DNA from: Idiomarina sp. PL1-037
Lineage (GTDB): Bacteria > Pseudomonadota > Gammaproteobacteria > Enterobacterales > Alteromonadaceae
Assembly (NCBI RefSeq): GCF_034422975.1
Contig: NZ_CP139873.1
Span: 434,001-498,000, forward strand
DNA length: 64,000 bases
Reading direction: 5' to 3'
A program made the translations under genes and the position numbers. A model generated the notes under the pieces. That model was not told where the DNA came from. It was given only the letters and a program-made list of their open reading frames with translations, and did no database searches. This document shows positions 17,144-25,310 of this stretch, piece by piece; positions within the stretch are counted from its first letter, which is position 1, and the number at the start of each line of letters is the position of its first letter.

Positions 17144-18193
17144 TTACCTGGGTAATTCGGCCACTGTCACGGTGGTCGTCATTCGTTTTTCATTACGATA
17201 AAATTCCACTTCCAGTTCAGTGCCAGGCTCACTACCCGCAACCCGGTCAAGGCCCTCCGGCGCAGAGCGAACGGGGTCGCCACCAATAGCGATTAAAAAA
17301 TCGTTTGGTTTTAGTCCTGCTTTTGCTGCCGGACTGTTTCGTTCGACTTCTGTTATTAATATGCCAGACAGAGACTGTTCTTCGCTAAAGTTAGGATTAA
17401 CGCTAATACCAATGTATCCGCGGACCACTTTGCCTTCCTGAATAAGCGTTTTCATTACTTTGCGGGCATTTTCATAAGGCACGGCAAAATAGATGCCTTC
17501 GCCGCCGTCTCCGAACGCCGAATTATAGCGGGCGTTATTAATCCCGATAAGCTCGCCGGCGGTATTGACCAAAGCTCCGCCTGAGGCGCCCTGGTTGATC
17601 ACTGCGTCCATTTGAATCAAATCGGAATAGGAATTGCTGACACCGACCCGACCACCACTGGCACTGACAATACCTTGTGTAATTGTCTGGCCGATGTTGT
17701 ATGGATTACCTATGGCAAGAACAATATCACCAACCCGCACGCGGCGTGTTGACTGAACCGGAATGACCGGTAGGTTCTCTGCATCAATTTTCAGTACGGC
17801 TAAATCGGTGTAACGGTCACTACCAATTAACTGAGCGGCATAGCGTCTGCCGTCCTGCAGTGCGACCTCAATTTTATCAACGTTATCGACAACGTGATGG
17901 GCGGTCAGAATATAGCCCTGAGTGTCCATAATAACGCCTGAACCTAAACGCCATACGCGTGATGATTGAGGTTGATAATAAGAGCCCTGAATTTCGCCCA
18001 TGCTGTAAATATTCACGACGGCAGGGGCTGCTTTTCGAACGGCCTGATTAAAAGAGGTAATTTCGTTGCCGTTTTGTCTTAATGATTCAGACTGAGCCCA
18101 GAAAGGCTTGGCGATAATCACTATAGCCGCAACAACTAGGCCTAAGCCAACTGACTGAAATAAAAATCGTAGAGTTGAAGAAAGTTGTTGCAT
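17144..18193 (-). CDS. degS: Site-1 protease DegS
   Basis: DegS is the inner-membrane-anchored protease that senses unfolded outer-membrane proteins and cleaves anti-sigma factor RseA, which releases sigma-E. The 349 residues have one membrane helix (about 11-29), a trypsin-like domain with His100 (LTAHHVV), Asp130 (RYTDLAVL) and Ser204 (QGASGGALV), and one PDZ domain (about 250-345, GYIGISVNPNFS onward). One PDZ plus a membrane anchor separates it from DegQ. It lies 63 bp downstream of degQ with an inverted repeat between. Confidence 0.96.
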   Translation of the reverse strand: MQQLSSTLRFLFQSVGLGLVVAAIVIIAKPFWAQSESLRQNGNEITSFNQAVRKAAPAVVNIYSMGEIQGSYYQPQSSRVWRLGSGVIMDTQGYILTAHHVVDNVDKIEVALQDGRRYAAQLIGSDRYTDLAVLKIDAENLPVIPVQSTRRVRVGDIVLAIGNPYNIGQTITQGIVSASGGRVGVSNSYSDLIQMDAVINQGASGGALVNTAGELIGINNARYNSAFGDGGEGIYFAVPYENARKVMKTLIQEGKVVRGYIGISVNPNFSEEQSLSGILITEVERNSPAAKAGLKPNDFLIAIGGDPVRSAPEGLDRVAGSEPGTELEVEFYRNEKRMTTTVTVAELPR

Positions 18194-18214
18194 ACCAGCT
18201 TCCGGTTAAATCAA

Positions 18215-18241
18215 GTGGTATCAGCATAGCACTGATACCAC
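18215..18241. repeat. Inverted repeat between degQ and degS
   Basis: GTGGTATCAG-CATAGCA-CTGATACCAC is a perfect ten-base inverted repeat with a seven-base loop in the 63-bp degQ-degS gap. Transcribed from degQ toward degS it would form a hairpin followed by TTGATTT, too weak a T-run for a confident terminator. A partial terminator, RNA processing site or operator are all possible. Confidence 0.6.
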
Positions 18242-18256
18242 CTGCCTGTCACAATG

Positions 18257-19612
18257 TCAGTTTGCGTTCCGCAACACAATAAATAGTGAACTGTCGTCTC
18301 GCTTGATATTAAGAGCTATAACGCCACTGTTATCTTCAATTGCTGACCGCAACTCCGACAGTGACCTCACTGCTTTTCTGTTAACGCCCTGAATAATATC
18401 GCCTTTCTCGAGGCCAATTCGGGCGGCAGGAGAACGTTCTTCAAGCTCCTCTACTTCAATTCCATTCCCATCCGTTGCCGCAAGAGTAGCGCCCTGTAAA
18501 GCAGGGTGAATTGACTCCGCTGTAACAGACATGTCCTGCGCACCAAGGGTAACGTTTACAGACTGCTCTTCTCCGTCGCGAATCACGCCAAGCTTTAATG
18601 AGTTCCCCGAGCCTATCGAGCCGACCATTGCACCAAGCTCAGAAAATGAGCGGATTTTTTGGCCGTCAACTGAGATAATGACATCGCCGGATTCAATACC
18701 AGCTTCAGCGGCTGAACTACCCGGTACCACCTGTGAAACAAAAGCCCCACGATTGACCGGAATATTCAGTGCCTGAGCGACATCGTGAGTTAAGTCGTTA
18801 CCCCGAACCCCCAGTACACCGCGGCGAACTTCGCCAAACTCAATCAATTGTTGTACTAAGTTGTTCATCATGTCTGATGGAATAGCGAAACCGATACCGA
18901 TATTGCCGCCGTTAGGACCGAGTATTGCGGTGTTAATTCCGATGAGTTTTCCGTCTAACGTGACCAGAGCGCCGCCGGAATTGCCGCTGTTAATAGCAGC
19001 ATCGGTCTGAATGAAGTTTTCCAGTTCTTCAATGCCAAGACCACCACGCCCCAGAGCACTGACAATACCCGAGGTGACCGTCTGACCGAGTCCGAAGGGG
19101 TTGCCAATGGCAACAACAAAGTCTCCCACCCGCAGCTCGGATGATTTACCAAGCTCAATTGCGGTAAGGTCTTCTCCGTCCTCAATTTTAAGTAATGCCA
19201 CGTCACTACGAGCATCGGTGCCTATGACTTTGGCGTCAAACTCACGACCATTTTTGAGGGTAACCAAAATTTCTGTAGCGTCGTCTACAACATGGTTGTT
19301 CGTTACCACATAGCCTTTGTCGGCATCAATAATGACGCCGGAACCTAACCCTTGAAACGGTCTTTCGCGGACTTGTTCACGTGGCGAGTCCGGGCCAAAA
19401 AAGAAGCGCAGGGCGTCTGGTAAGCGCTGTCTTACTTCTCGCTTACCTTTAACCGATATATTAACGACGGCAGGGGTAACATCCTCAAGCATAGGAGCTA
19501 AAGTGGGTTGCTCGTCGTCACTGCTAAAAAAAGGAATACCAGCCTGAGCTGACGTTATTGGGGTAAAGCTAAAAACAAAGAGTAAACTGAATAATGCTAA
19601 GACTCTTTTCAT
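18257..19612 (-). CDS. degQ: Periplasmic serine endoprotease DegQ/DegP-type
   Basis: This HtrA protease and chaperone degrades or refolds damaged envelope proteins. It has a signal peptide (about residues 1-24, cleavage near AQAG), the catalytic triad His107 (VTNNHVVDD), Asp137 (ARSDVALL) and Ser212 (NSGNSGGALV), and two PDZ domains (about 255-345 and 365-451). The LA loop between strands is short (residues 62-85), which together with the location next to degS favours DegQ over DegP. An AAGGAG site precedes the ATG. Confidence 0.94.
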   Translation of the reverse strand: MKRVLALFSLLFVFSFTPITSAQAGIPFFSSDDEQPTLAPMLEDVTPAVVNISVKGKREVRQRLPDALRFFFGPDSPREQVRERPFQGLGSGVIIDADKGYVVTNNHVVDDATEILVTLKNGREFDAKVIGTDARSDVALLKIEDGEDLTAIELGKSSELRVGDFVVAIGNPFGLGQTVTSGIVSALGRGGLGIEELENFIQTDAAINSGNSGGALVTLDGKLIGINTAILGPNGGNIGIGFAIPSDMMNNLVQQLIEFGEVRRGVLGVRGNDLTHDVAQALNIPVNRGAFVSQVVPGSSAAEAGIESGDVIISVDGQKIRSFSELGAMVGSIGSGNSLKLGVIRDGEEQSVNVTLGAQDMSVTAESIHPALQGATLAATDGNGIEVEELEERSPAARIGLEKGDIIQGVNRKAVRSLSELRSAIEDNSGVIALNIKRDDSSLFIVLRNAN

Positions 19613-19638
19613 AATTTGAGTGACTCCTTAATAAAGCA

Positions 19639-19673
19639 CTAACAAGCGGTCGTGAGTTAAGACCGCTTGTTAG
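19639..19673. repeat. Long inverted repeat between zapG and degQ
   Basis: CTAACAAGCGGTC and GACCGCTTGTTAG are perfect 13-base arms around a nine-base loop. On the reverse strand the hairpin is followed by TGCTTTATTAAGG, so it may terminate or attenuate zapG transcripts before degQ. Each arm contains ACAAGCGGT, which equals the core of the Actinobacillus-type DNA uptake sequence of Pasteurellaceae; this is probably coincidental in this genome. Confidence 0.6.
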
Positions 19674-19699
19674 CTATATGAGTTCACTCTAAAAATGTT

Positions 19700-20161
19700 T
19701 CAAGAGGTTTTTGAGGATTGTTTTTCTTGCTCTGGTTCGTAATTACTCGAAAAGAGCCCGCTAGAGCCCTCGGTATAATCGCGGGGCATATCATTGGCAT
19801 TATAACTGTCACGGCCAGAGCGATGATCTTTATTTAACGAATTTGCTACGCGCAACTGCTTGATTGTGTCTTCTGCAAAAAAGGGTAGATCACTTTGTCC
19901 CTCGCTTTTCTCCAGTAGCTCGGCACTTTGGTTTAAGTAGCTTTGTAAACGCTGCTGGGTATCTGCTAACTGTTCGACCATAGCGTTTGCAGTGGCAAAG
20001 TGCTCGGCCACTTCGCGCTGATAGTCAGTTAAACGCTGCTGACTCTGCTGTACTTGCTCTTCTAGATCGCCTGACTGGCCTTTTGACTGACTGTAACGAG
20101 CCGCAAAAAAGCCAATGACGGCACCGGCAATGACCAACAGAACTCCAATAATCCAACTCAT
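19700..20161 (-). CDS. zapG: Cell division/envelope protein ZapG (YhcB, DUF1043)
   Basis: YhcB/ZapG is a small inner-membrane protein that links cell division and envelope biogenesis. I start at 20161 (MSWIIGVLLVIAGAVIGFFA), where GGAG lies seven bases upstream, which gives 153 residues; a longer frame to 20218 lacks support. It has one N-terminal membrane helix (about 3-21), a coiled coil rich in Gln and Glu (about 30-95), then the conserved PFFAEDTIKQLR and MPRDYTEGSSGLF segments. It is divergent from zapE, as in E. coli. Confidence 0.93.
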   Translation of the reverse strand: MSWIIGVLLVIAGAVIGFFAARYSQSKGQSGDLEEQVQQSQQRLTDYQREVAEHFATANAMVEQLADTQQRLQSYLNQSAELLEKSEGQSDLPFFAEDTIKQLRVANSLNKDHRSGRDSYNANDMPRDYTEGSSGLFSSNYEPEQEKQSSKTS

Positions 20162-20265
20162 AAGTAACTCCTGAACAAGCTGTCGCAGCGGCGAATGATT
20201 GCTGCGCTTCACCTTCATGATAACATATCAGCCTATAGGATAATCCCAACTGAGGTGAAGTGGTA

Positions 20266-21375
20266 GTGTCCAAACAGCAAATGTCTCCACTAGAACGTTA
20301 TCAGTATGATATAGAACACAATGATTTCTCGAAAGATGCAGCGCAGCTTAACGCTGTTAAACATTTGCAAAGGCTGCATGATGAGCTTATTGCGTGGTAT
20401 CAGTATCAGACTCTGCCAGGCTGGAAAAAGTGGTTTAATAAAGAACCGAGCAGGCCTCAGGGTATTTACTTTTGGGGTGGTGTCGGCCGTGGCAAAACTT
20501 ATCTGGTTGACACTTTCTTCGACGGTTTGCCAATTGAACGCAAATGGCGGATTCACTTTCATCGCTTTATGCACCGGGTTCACAATGAACTTAAGCAACT
20601 GGATAAACAGAGCGATCCGTTGCGCATTGTGGCGGATAACATAGCCGGCGAAGCACAAGTTGTCTGCTTTGATGAGTTTTTCGTGCAGGACATTACCGAT
20701 GCCATGTTGCTGGGCAAGCTGTTCGAGTACCTATTTGAGAGGGGAGTTGTGCTGGTAGCGACGTCAAACATTGTTCCTGACGATCTCTATAAAAATGGGC
20801 TGCAACGCGCGCGTTTTATCCCGGCGATAAAACTTATCAATCAGCACTGCGAAGTGGTTAATGTCGATAGCGGCATTGATTATCGCCTGAGAACGCTTAC
20901 GCGGGCGGAAATTTTTCATTCGCCACTGGATGAAAAGGCTGATAAAAATTTATGGAAGTACTTCACGGAACTGGCTCCAGAGTCTAAAGACGAGTATTTG
21001 TCAGAAGCTATTGAGATAGAAGGGCGGGATATTGACGTACGAGCCGAATGTGACGATGTGGTGTTCTTTGACTTTACTTCCATTTGTAAAACCGCTCGCA
21101 GCCAGAACGATTATATGGAGATAGCTCGTCTTTACCATGCTGTTCTTATCAGCAATGTCGAACAAATGGGAGCGGGCAAGGACGATACTGCGCGGCGTTT
21201 CATTGCATTGGTGGATGAGTTTTATGAGCGTCGGGTGAAGCTAATTTTATCTGCCGAAGTAGCAATTGAATCGTTATATACCGAGGGCCAATTGAGTTTT
21301 GAATTTCGTCGGTGTGTTAGCCGATTGCAGGAAATGCAAAGTCAGGAATATCTGGCAATGGCTCATAAAGCATAA
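20266..21375 (+). CDS. zapE: Cell division ATPase ZapE
   Basis: ZapE (YhcM, AFG1-like) is an AAA+-type ATPase that associates with the Z ring during late division. Walker A GGVGRGKTYL lies near residue 75, the Walker B region reads VVCFDEFFVQDITDAMLLG, and VATSNIVPDDLYKNGLQR matches the family's sensor region. I favour GTG at 20266, because TGAGGTGA lies about eight bases upstream; GTG at 20260 and ATG at 20281 are alternatives. The size is about 369 residues (E. coli 375). Confidence 0.94.
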   Translation: MSKQQMSPLERYQYDIEHNDFSKDAAQLNAVKHLQRLHDELIAWYQYQTLPGWKKWFNKEPSRPQGIYFWGGVGRGKTYLVDTFFDGLPIERKWRIHFHRFMHRVHNELKQLDKQSDPLRIVADNIAGEAQVVCFDEFFVQDITDAMLLGKLFEYLFERGVVLVATSNIVPDDLYKNGLQRARFIPAIKLINQHCEVVNVDSGIDYRLRTLTRAEIFHSPLDEKADKNLWKYFTELAPESKDEYLSEAIEIEGRDIDVRAECDDVVFFDFTSICKTARSQNDYMEIARLYHAVLISNVEQMGAGKDDTARRFIALVDEFYERRVKLILSAEVAIESLYTEGQLSFEFRRCVSRLQEMQSQEYLAMAHKA

Positions 21376-21389
21376 ATTTCAGAAAATGC

Positions 21390-21418
21390 GTGATCTTTAA
21401 CCGCATTTTTCCTATAAT
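21390..21418 (+). promoter_or_regulatory. rplM-rpsI promoter
   Basis: A perfect TATAAT lies at 21413-21418 with a weak -35 (GTGATC, 21390-21395) 17 bases upstream. Transcription would begin near 21425, leaving a leader of nearly 150 bases before rplM. The bases just upstream (21383-21409) form an A/T-rich inverted repeat, AAAATGCG...CGCATTTT, that may end the zapE transcript. Confidence 0.6.
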
Positions 21419-21424
21419 CCGCGC

Positions 21425-21572
21425 AGCCCACGTTACAGTCCGTTGTGTTACATAACGTAATGCAGCGGTCGCAGCAGATAACTAAATGATTTTTATCGTT
21501 TTTTTATTGTTGTGATTCGCGGGGAAGCCCGGAATTACTGTCCGTGAACTTTTAAAATGTAGGTTTTATACA
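21425..21572 (+). promoter_or_regulatory. Long rplM mRNA leader, possible autogenous control region
   Basis: The leader carries ACGTTAC and GTAACG-like segments that can pair (near 21430-21460) and a hairpin TTCGCGGG-GAAG-CCCGGAA with one bulged G at 21516-21534. In E. coli, L13 represses its own rplM-rpsI mRNA, so a structured leader here is consistent with the same control. The binding site itself is not identified; this is inference. Confidence 0.4.
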
Positions 21573-22001
21573 ATGAAAACATTTGTAGCCAAGCCAGAAA
21601 CGGTAAAACGCGACTGGTACGTAGTAGACGCTGAAGGCAAAACTTTAGGTCGTTTAGCTACTGAAATCGCTCGTCGTTTACGCGGCAAGCACAAGCCTGA
21701 GTACACACCTCACGTTGATACCGGCGACTACATCGTCGTCATTAACGCTGAAAAAGTTGCCGTTACCGGTAACAAAGCTCAGGACAAGATGTACTACTCG
21801 CACACTGGATTTCCGGGTGGTATCAAATCAATCAGCTTTGAAAAACTGATTGCTAAGAAACCAGAAATGGTCATTCAGAAAGCGGTGAAAGGTATGTTAC
21901 CCCGTGGTCCATTGGGTCGTGCCATGTTCCGTAAACTGAAAGTGTACGCAGGTACTGAGCATAACCATATTGCTCAACAACCTAAACAACTGGATATATA
22001 A
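21573..22001 (+). CDS. rplM: 50S ribosomal protein L13
   Basis: L13 is an early-assembly protein of the large subunit that binds 23S rRNA. The 142 residues equal the E. coli length. Typical sequence includes KTFVAKPETVKRDWYVVDA, LRGKHKPEYTPHVDTGDYIV and KGMLPRGPLGR. It is followed by rpsI after 17 bp with a GGAG site, the universal pairing of these genes. Confidence 0.99.
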   Translation: MKTFVAKPETVKRDWYVVDAEGKTLGRLATEIARRLRGKHKPEYTPHVDTGDYIVVINAEKVAVTGNKAQDKMYYSHTGFPGGIKSISFEKLIAKKPEMVIQKAVKGMLPRGPLGRAMFRKLKVYAGTEHNHIAQQPKQLDI

Positions 22002-22018
22002 TACGGAGCAAGAACACT

Positions 22019-22411
22019 ATGGCAGATAATCAATACTACGGTACTGGTCGTCGCAAAAACTCCACGGCTCGCGTATTTTTGCGTCCTGGTAGCGGCAACA
22101 TCACAATTAACAACCGTGAACTGAACGAGTACTTCGGTCGTGAAACGGCTCAAATGGTTGTTCGTCAACCATTAGAGTTAGTTGAAATGACTGAAAAGTT
22201 TGACATGTACATTACCGTAAATGGTGGTGGTACTACCGGTCAGGCGGGTGCAATTCGTCACGGTATTACTCGTGCATTAATGCAATACGACGAAGCTTTA
22301 CGTGGTCCATTACGTAAAGAAGGTTACGTTACTCGTGACGCTCGTCAAGTTGAACGTAAGAAAATCGGCTTGCACAAAGCACGTAAACGTCCACAGTTCT
22401 CAAAGCGTTAA
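22019..22411 (+). CDS. rpsI: 30S ribosomal protein S9
   Basis: S9 sits in the head of the small subunit, and its C-terminal tail reaches the P-site tRNA anticodon. The 130 residues equal the E. coli length. YYGTGRRKNSTARVFL near the N terminus and the basic tail KKIGLHKARKRPQFSKR, ending in the conserved Lys-Arg, are diagnostic. It is followed by a strong terminator. Confidence 0.99.
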   Translation: MADNQYYGTGRRKNSTARVFLRPGSGNITINNRELNEYFGRETAQMVVRQPLELVEMTEKFDMYITVNGGGTTGQAGAIRHGITRALMQYDEALRGPLRKEGYVTRDARQVERKKIGLHKARKRPQFSKR

Positions 22412-22432
22412 TTCGTCTTTGTTTTTTGTGGC

Positions 22433-22459
22433 AAAACCCAGCTTCGGCTGGGTTTTTTT
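22433..22459 (+). terminator. Rho-independent terminator after rpsI
   Basis: The stem CCCAGC-TTCG-GCTGGG has a UUCG tetraloop, preceded by AAAA and followed by seven T. It ends the rplM-rpsI operon 22 bases after the rpsI stop and separates it from petABC. Confidence 0.93.
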
Positions 22460-22505
22460 ATGTCAAAAATAAATGGAAATAGACCAATTAGGGCGGCTAT
22501 TAAGC

Positions 22506-22534
22506 TTGTAAAAAGTGTGTCTTTTCATTATCAT
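22506..22534 (+). promoter_or_regulatory. petABC promoter
   Basis: TTGTAA (22506-22511) and TATCAT (22529-22534) are 17 bases apart, with four of six and five of six consensus matches. They lie about 100 bases before petA, after the rpsI terminator. A small hairpin, TCCGC-ACAA-GCGGA (22554-22567), lies in the leader. Confidence 0.6.
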
Positions 22535-22636
22535 CTCAAAGCATTTTCTGTAATCCGCACAAGCGGACAAAGCAGCAGCTAATTCCCGACTTCGCGACAA
22601 CGCATCGTGGAGCGTCCAAAACTGGAGAATAGATGG

Positions 22637-23227
22637 ATGAGCAATGCGCCTGTAGATAAAGGCCGCCGTCGTTTTTTGACTGTCGCAACCTCAGTGGTAG
22701 GTGGTGCCGGAGCGGTAGCAGTAGCCGTTCCTTTCATAGCATCATGGAACCCAAGTGCGAAAGCGAAAAACGCGGGAGCGCCCGTAGAAGTAAATATACG
22801 CAAAGCTGAACCTGGTCAGATAATCCGCGTGAAATGGCGCGGCAAGCCCGTTTGGATAGTACGTCGTACACCAGATATGCTTGAAGAGCTGGGAAGTATC
22901 GAAGACAGACTTCGTGACCCGGAATCTGAAGAACCTCAACAACCAGAATACGCACAAAACCAATACCGCTCAATTAAAGAAGAGTTCTTTGTTGCGGTCG
23001 GTATTTGTACCCACCTGGGGTGCTCTCCATCTTATCTTTCTAGTGGAATGGGTGAGCACGTTGAAGGGGTCGAGGCTGGCTTTTTCTGCCCATGCCATGG
23101 TTCTAAGTTTGATGTCGCAGGGCGCGTATTCCAAGGTGTTCCTGCACCACTGAACTTGGTCGTGCCGCCACATTATTTTATCGACGATAACACCATTTTG
23201 GTGGGTGAAGATAAGGGGCAAGCATAA
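22637..23227 (+). CDS. petA: Ubiquinol-cytochrome c reductase Rieske iron-sulfur subunit
   Basis: This is the [2Fe-2S] subunit of the cytochrome bc1 complex, which takes an electron from ubiquinol at the Qo site. It has a Tat-type signal-anchor (KGRRRFLTVATSVVGGAGAV, near residues 8-27) and the two cluster loops CTHLGC and CPCHGS. I start at ATG 22637, with TGGAGA eight bases upstream, giving 196 residues; a GTG at 22607 is in frame but less likely. The stop overlaps the petB start. Confidence 0.96.
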   Translation: MSNAPVDKGRRRFLTVATSVVGGAGAVAVAVPFIASWNPSAKAKNAGAPVEVNIRKAEPGQIIRVKWRGKPVWIVRRTPDMLEELGSIEDRLRDPESEEPQQPEYAQNQYRSIKEEFFVAVGICTHLGCSPSYLSSGMGEHVEGVEAGFFCPCHGSKFDVAGRVFQGVPAPLNLVVPPHYFIDDNTILVGEDKGQA

Positions 23228-24495
23228 TGTTTAAGCGATTTGTAGAGTGGATGGATGCCCGCATCCCCATGACCAAAACCTGGAACATCCACCTGGCGCA
23301 GTATCCGGCTCCAAAAAACTTCAATATGTGGTACGTTTTTGGTTTTTTGGCAACCATCGTATTAATTAACCAAATACTGACTGGTGTCTGGTTAACCATG
23401 AACTACGTGCCAAGTGCCGAAGGCGCGTTTGCCTCGGTCGAATACATCATGCGTGATGTCGAATACGGTTGGTTATTGCGTTATATGCACTCCACCGGTG
23501 CCTCGGCGTTCTTCGTCGTGGTTTATCTGCACATGTTCCGCGGTATGATGTACGGTTCTTACCAGAAGCCTCGTGAGCTCATTTGGCTGTTTGGTATGTT
23601 CATCTTCCTGGTACTGATGGCCGAAGCCTTTATGGGGTACTTGCTACCTTGGGGGCAAATGTCTTACTGGGGTGCACAGGTTATTATTTCATTGTTCGGT
23701 GCCATTCCGGTCATTGGTGATGATTTAACCTTATGGATACGTGGTGATTACGTTATTTCCGGGGCTACGCTAAACCGTTTCTTTGCGCTGCATGTTATTG
23801 CGTTGCCGCTGGTACTGGTTATTTTGGTGTTCCTGCATATTGTTGCTCTGCATGAGGTTGGCTCAAACAACCCTGACGGTATCGATACTAAGAAACCTAA
23901 AGGCTCTGTGCCAGACGAAGAAAAGCCGAAGTTTAAGTTCCACGAGCGCTTTACAAACAAGAAAGACATTGTCGATTCTATTCCGTTTTTCCCTTATTAC
24001 ATCATTAAGGATATGTTCGGGTTCGGTGTGTTCTTGTTCTTGTTCTGCTACGTTATTTTCTTCAATCCGGAAATGGGAGGCTTTTTCCTTGAGCCGCCTA
24101 ACTTTGAGCCGGCGAACCCGTTGAAGACACCAGAGCACATTGCTCCTGTATGGTATTTCACGCCGTTCTACGCAATTTTACGTGCGGTACCTGACAAGCT
24201 ATTTGGTGTTATTTTGATGTTCGCTGCTATTGTCTTCCTGGCTCTGTTGCCTTGGTTAGACCGTGGACGAGTACGTTCTATTCGCTATCGTAGCCTGTTG
24301 CATAAGCTGAACTTGACTGTGTTCGCTATCAGCTTTGTTGTACTGGGTTATCTGGGAACGCAACCAGCAACACCTGTTGCGACCGTGTTCGCGCAGATAT
24401 TTACGTTCCTGTACTTTGCATTCTTCGGGCTGCTCTGGTTCTACAGTAAGCGCGAGAAGACTAAACCGGTACCAGAAAGGGTGACGTCGAAATGA
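23227..24495 (+). CDS. petB: Cytochrome b of the bc1 complex
   Basis: Cytochrome b holds two b-type haems and the Qo and Qi quinone sites in the inner membrane. The 422 residues include eight predicted membrane helices, the haem-ligand helices (LLRYMHSTGASAFFVVVYLHM and, later, RFFALHVIALPLVLVILVFLH split here at the ligands) and the Qo-site motif PxWY as APVWYF. Length is that of a full-length bacterial cytochrome b. It overlaps petA by one base and petC by four. Confidence 0.97.
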   Translation: MFKRFVEWMDARIPMTKTWNIHLAQYPAPKNFNMWYVFGFLATIVLINQILTGVWLTMNYVPSAEGAFASVEYIMRDVEYGWLLRYMHSTGASAFFVVVYLHMFRGMMYGSYQKPRELIWLFGMFIFLVLMAEAFMGYLLPWGQMSYWGAQVIISLFGAIPVIGDDLTLWIRGDYVISGATLNRFFALHVIALPLVLVILVFLHIVALHEVGSNNPDGIDTKKPKGSVPDEEKPKFKFHERFTNKKDIVDSIPFFPYYIIKDMFGFGVFLFLFCYVIFFNPEMGGFFLEPPNFEPANPLKTPEHIAPVWYFTPFYAILRAVPDKLFGVILMFAAIVFLALLPWLDRGRVRSIRYRSLLHKLNLTVFAISFVVLGYLGTQPATPVATVFAQIFTFLYFAFFGLLWFYSKREKTKPVPERVTSK

Positions 24496-25226
24496 AAAAA
24501 CTGTTAATCGCTCTTCTAACTTTGGTTCCGTCGCTGGTATTTGCGGCGGGCCCTGAAGTTCCTTTGGACAAGGCCGAAGTCGACTTACACGATAAAGCCT
24601 CACTGCAGCGTGGCGCGCAGTTATACATGAACTATTGCCTGGGTTGTCACCAGCTGCAGTACCATCGCTATAACCGCACTTTTGAGGATCTTGGTATTCC
24701 GCAAGAGTTAGGCGAAGAAAACTTGCAGTTTACCGGCGACAAAGCCGGTGACAGAATTACCAATAATATGAATCCTGAAGCAGCAGCGAACTGGTTTGGT
24801 ACCGCGGTACCCGATCTAACCAACGTTGCCCGTGTGCGTGGCGCCGACTGGATTTACACTTATTTACGTTCATTCTATAAAGATGACAGCCGTCCTTTCG
24901 ATGTCAATAATGCGGTGTTCCCAAATGTTGGAATGCCCCATGTATTGCAAGAGCTTCAGGGGCTTCCTGAGAAGACCTATGAAGAGCGCCTGATAGACGG
25001 TGAAATGGAAGAAGTGTACGTCGGTATTGAAACCGATGGCAGCGGCCGTCTATCCGAAAGTGAATATGATCAAGCTATGTTGGACTTAACCGCTTTTCTG
25101 GTTTATACCGGAGAGCCTATGTTGTTAGAACAACGTCGCATTGGTTGGTTTGTTTTTGGTTTCCTGCTGGTATTCACCATTTTGGCATGGCTACTGAAAA
25201 AAGAGTTTTGGAAAGACCTCAAATAA
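24492..25226 (+). CDS. petC: Cytochrome c1 of the bc1 complex
   Basis: Cytochrome c1 accepts the electron from the Rieske protein and passes it to soluble cytochrome c. It has a signal peptide (about residues 1-19, LVFAAG), the haem c motif CLGCH (residues about 52-56), the probable distal Met in FPNVGMPHVLQ and a C-terminal membrane anchor (about 218-238). The petABC order is the usual proteobacterial one, so this strain can respire via bc1. Confidence 0.97.
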   Translation: MKKLLIALLTLVPSLVFAAGPEVPLDKAEVDLHDKASLQRGAQLYMNYCLGCHQLQYHRYNRTFEDLGIPQELGEENLQFTGDKAGDRITNNMNPEAAANWFGTAVPDLTNVARVRGADWIYTYLRSFYKDDSRPFDVNNAVFPNVGMPHVLQELQGLPEKTYEERLIDGEMEEVYVGIETDGSGRLSESEYDQAMLDLTAFLVYTGEPMLLEQRRIGWFVFGFLLVFTILAWLLKKEFWKDLK

Positions 25227-25261
25227 TCGAGTCTTATCAGTCTGTTAGACAACGACTTAAG

Positions 25262-25284
25262 AAAGGGTGGCTTGCCACCCTTTT
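25262..25284 (+). terminator. Rho-independent terminator after petC
   Basis: A nearly loopless AAAGGGTGG-CTTG-CCACCCTTTT hairpin ends in four T, 36 bases after the petC stop and 27 bases before sspA. It probably ends petABC, leaving sspA to be transcribed by readthrough or from a promoter I cannot define. Confidence 0.85.
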
Positions 25285-25310
25285 GCCGTTGATATTATCT
25301 GGAGAAAGGA

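Noticed and set aside
22554..22567. ACAAGCGGA before petA as another uptake-like sequence
   Set aside because: It differs from ACAAGCGGT at the last base and forms a small leader hairpin; one near-match is expected by chance.
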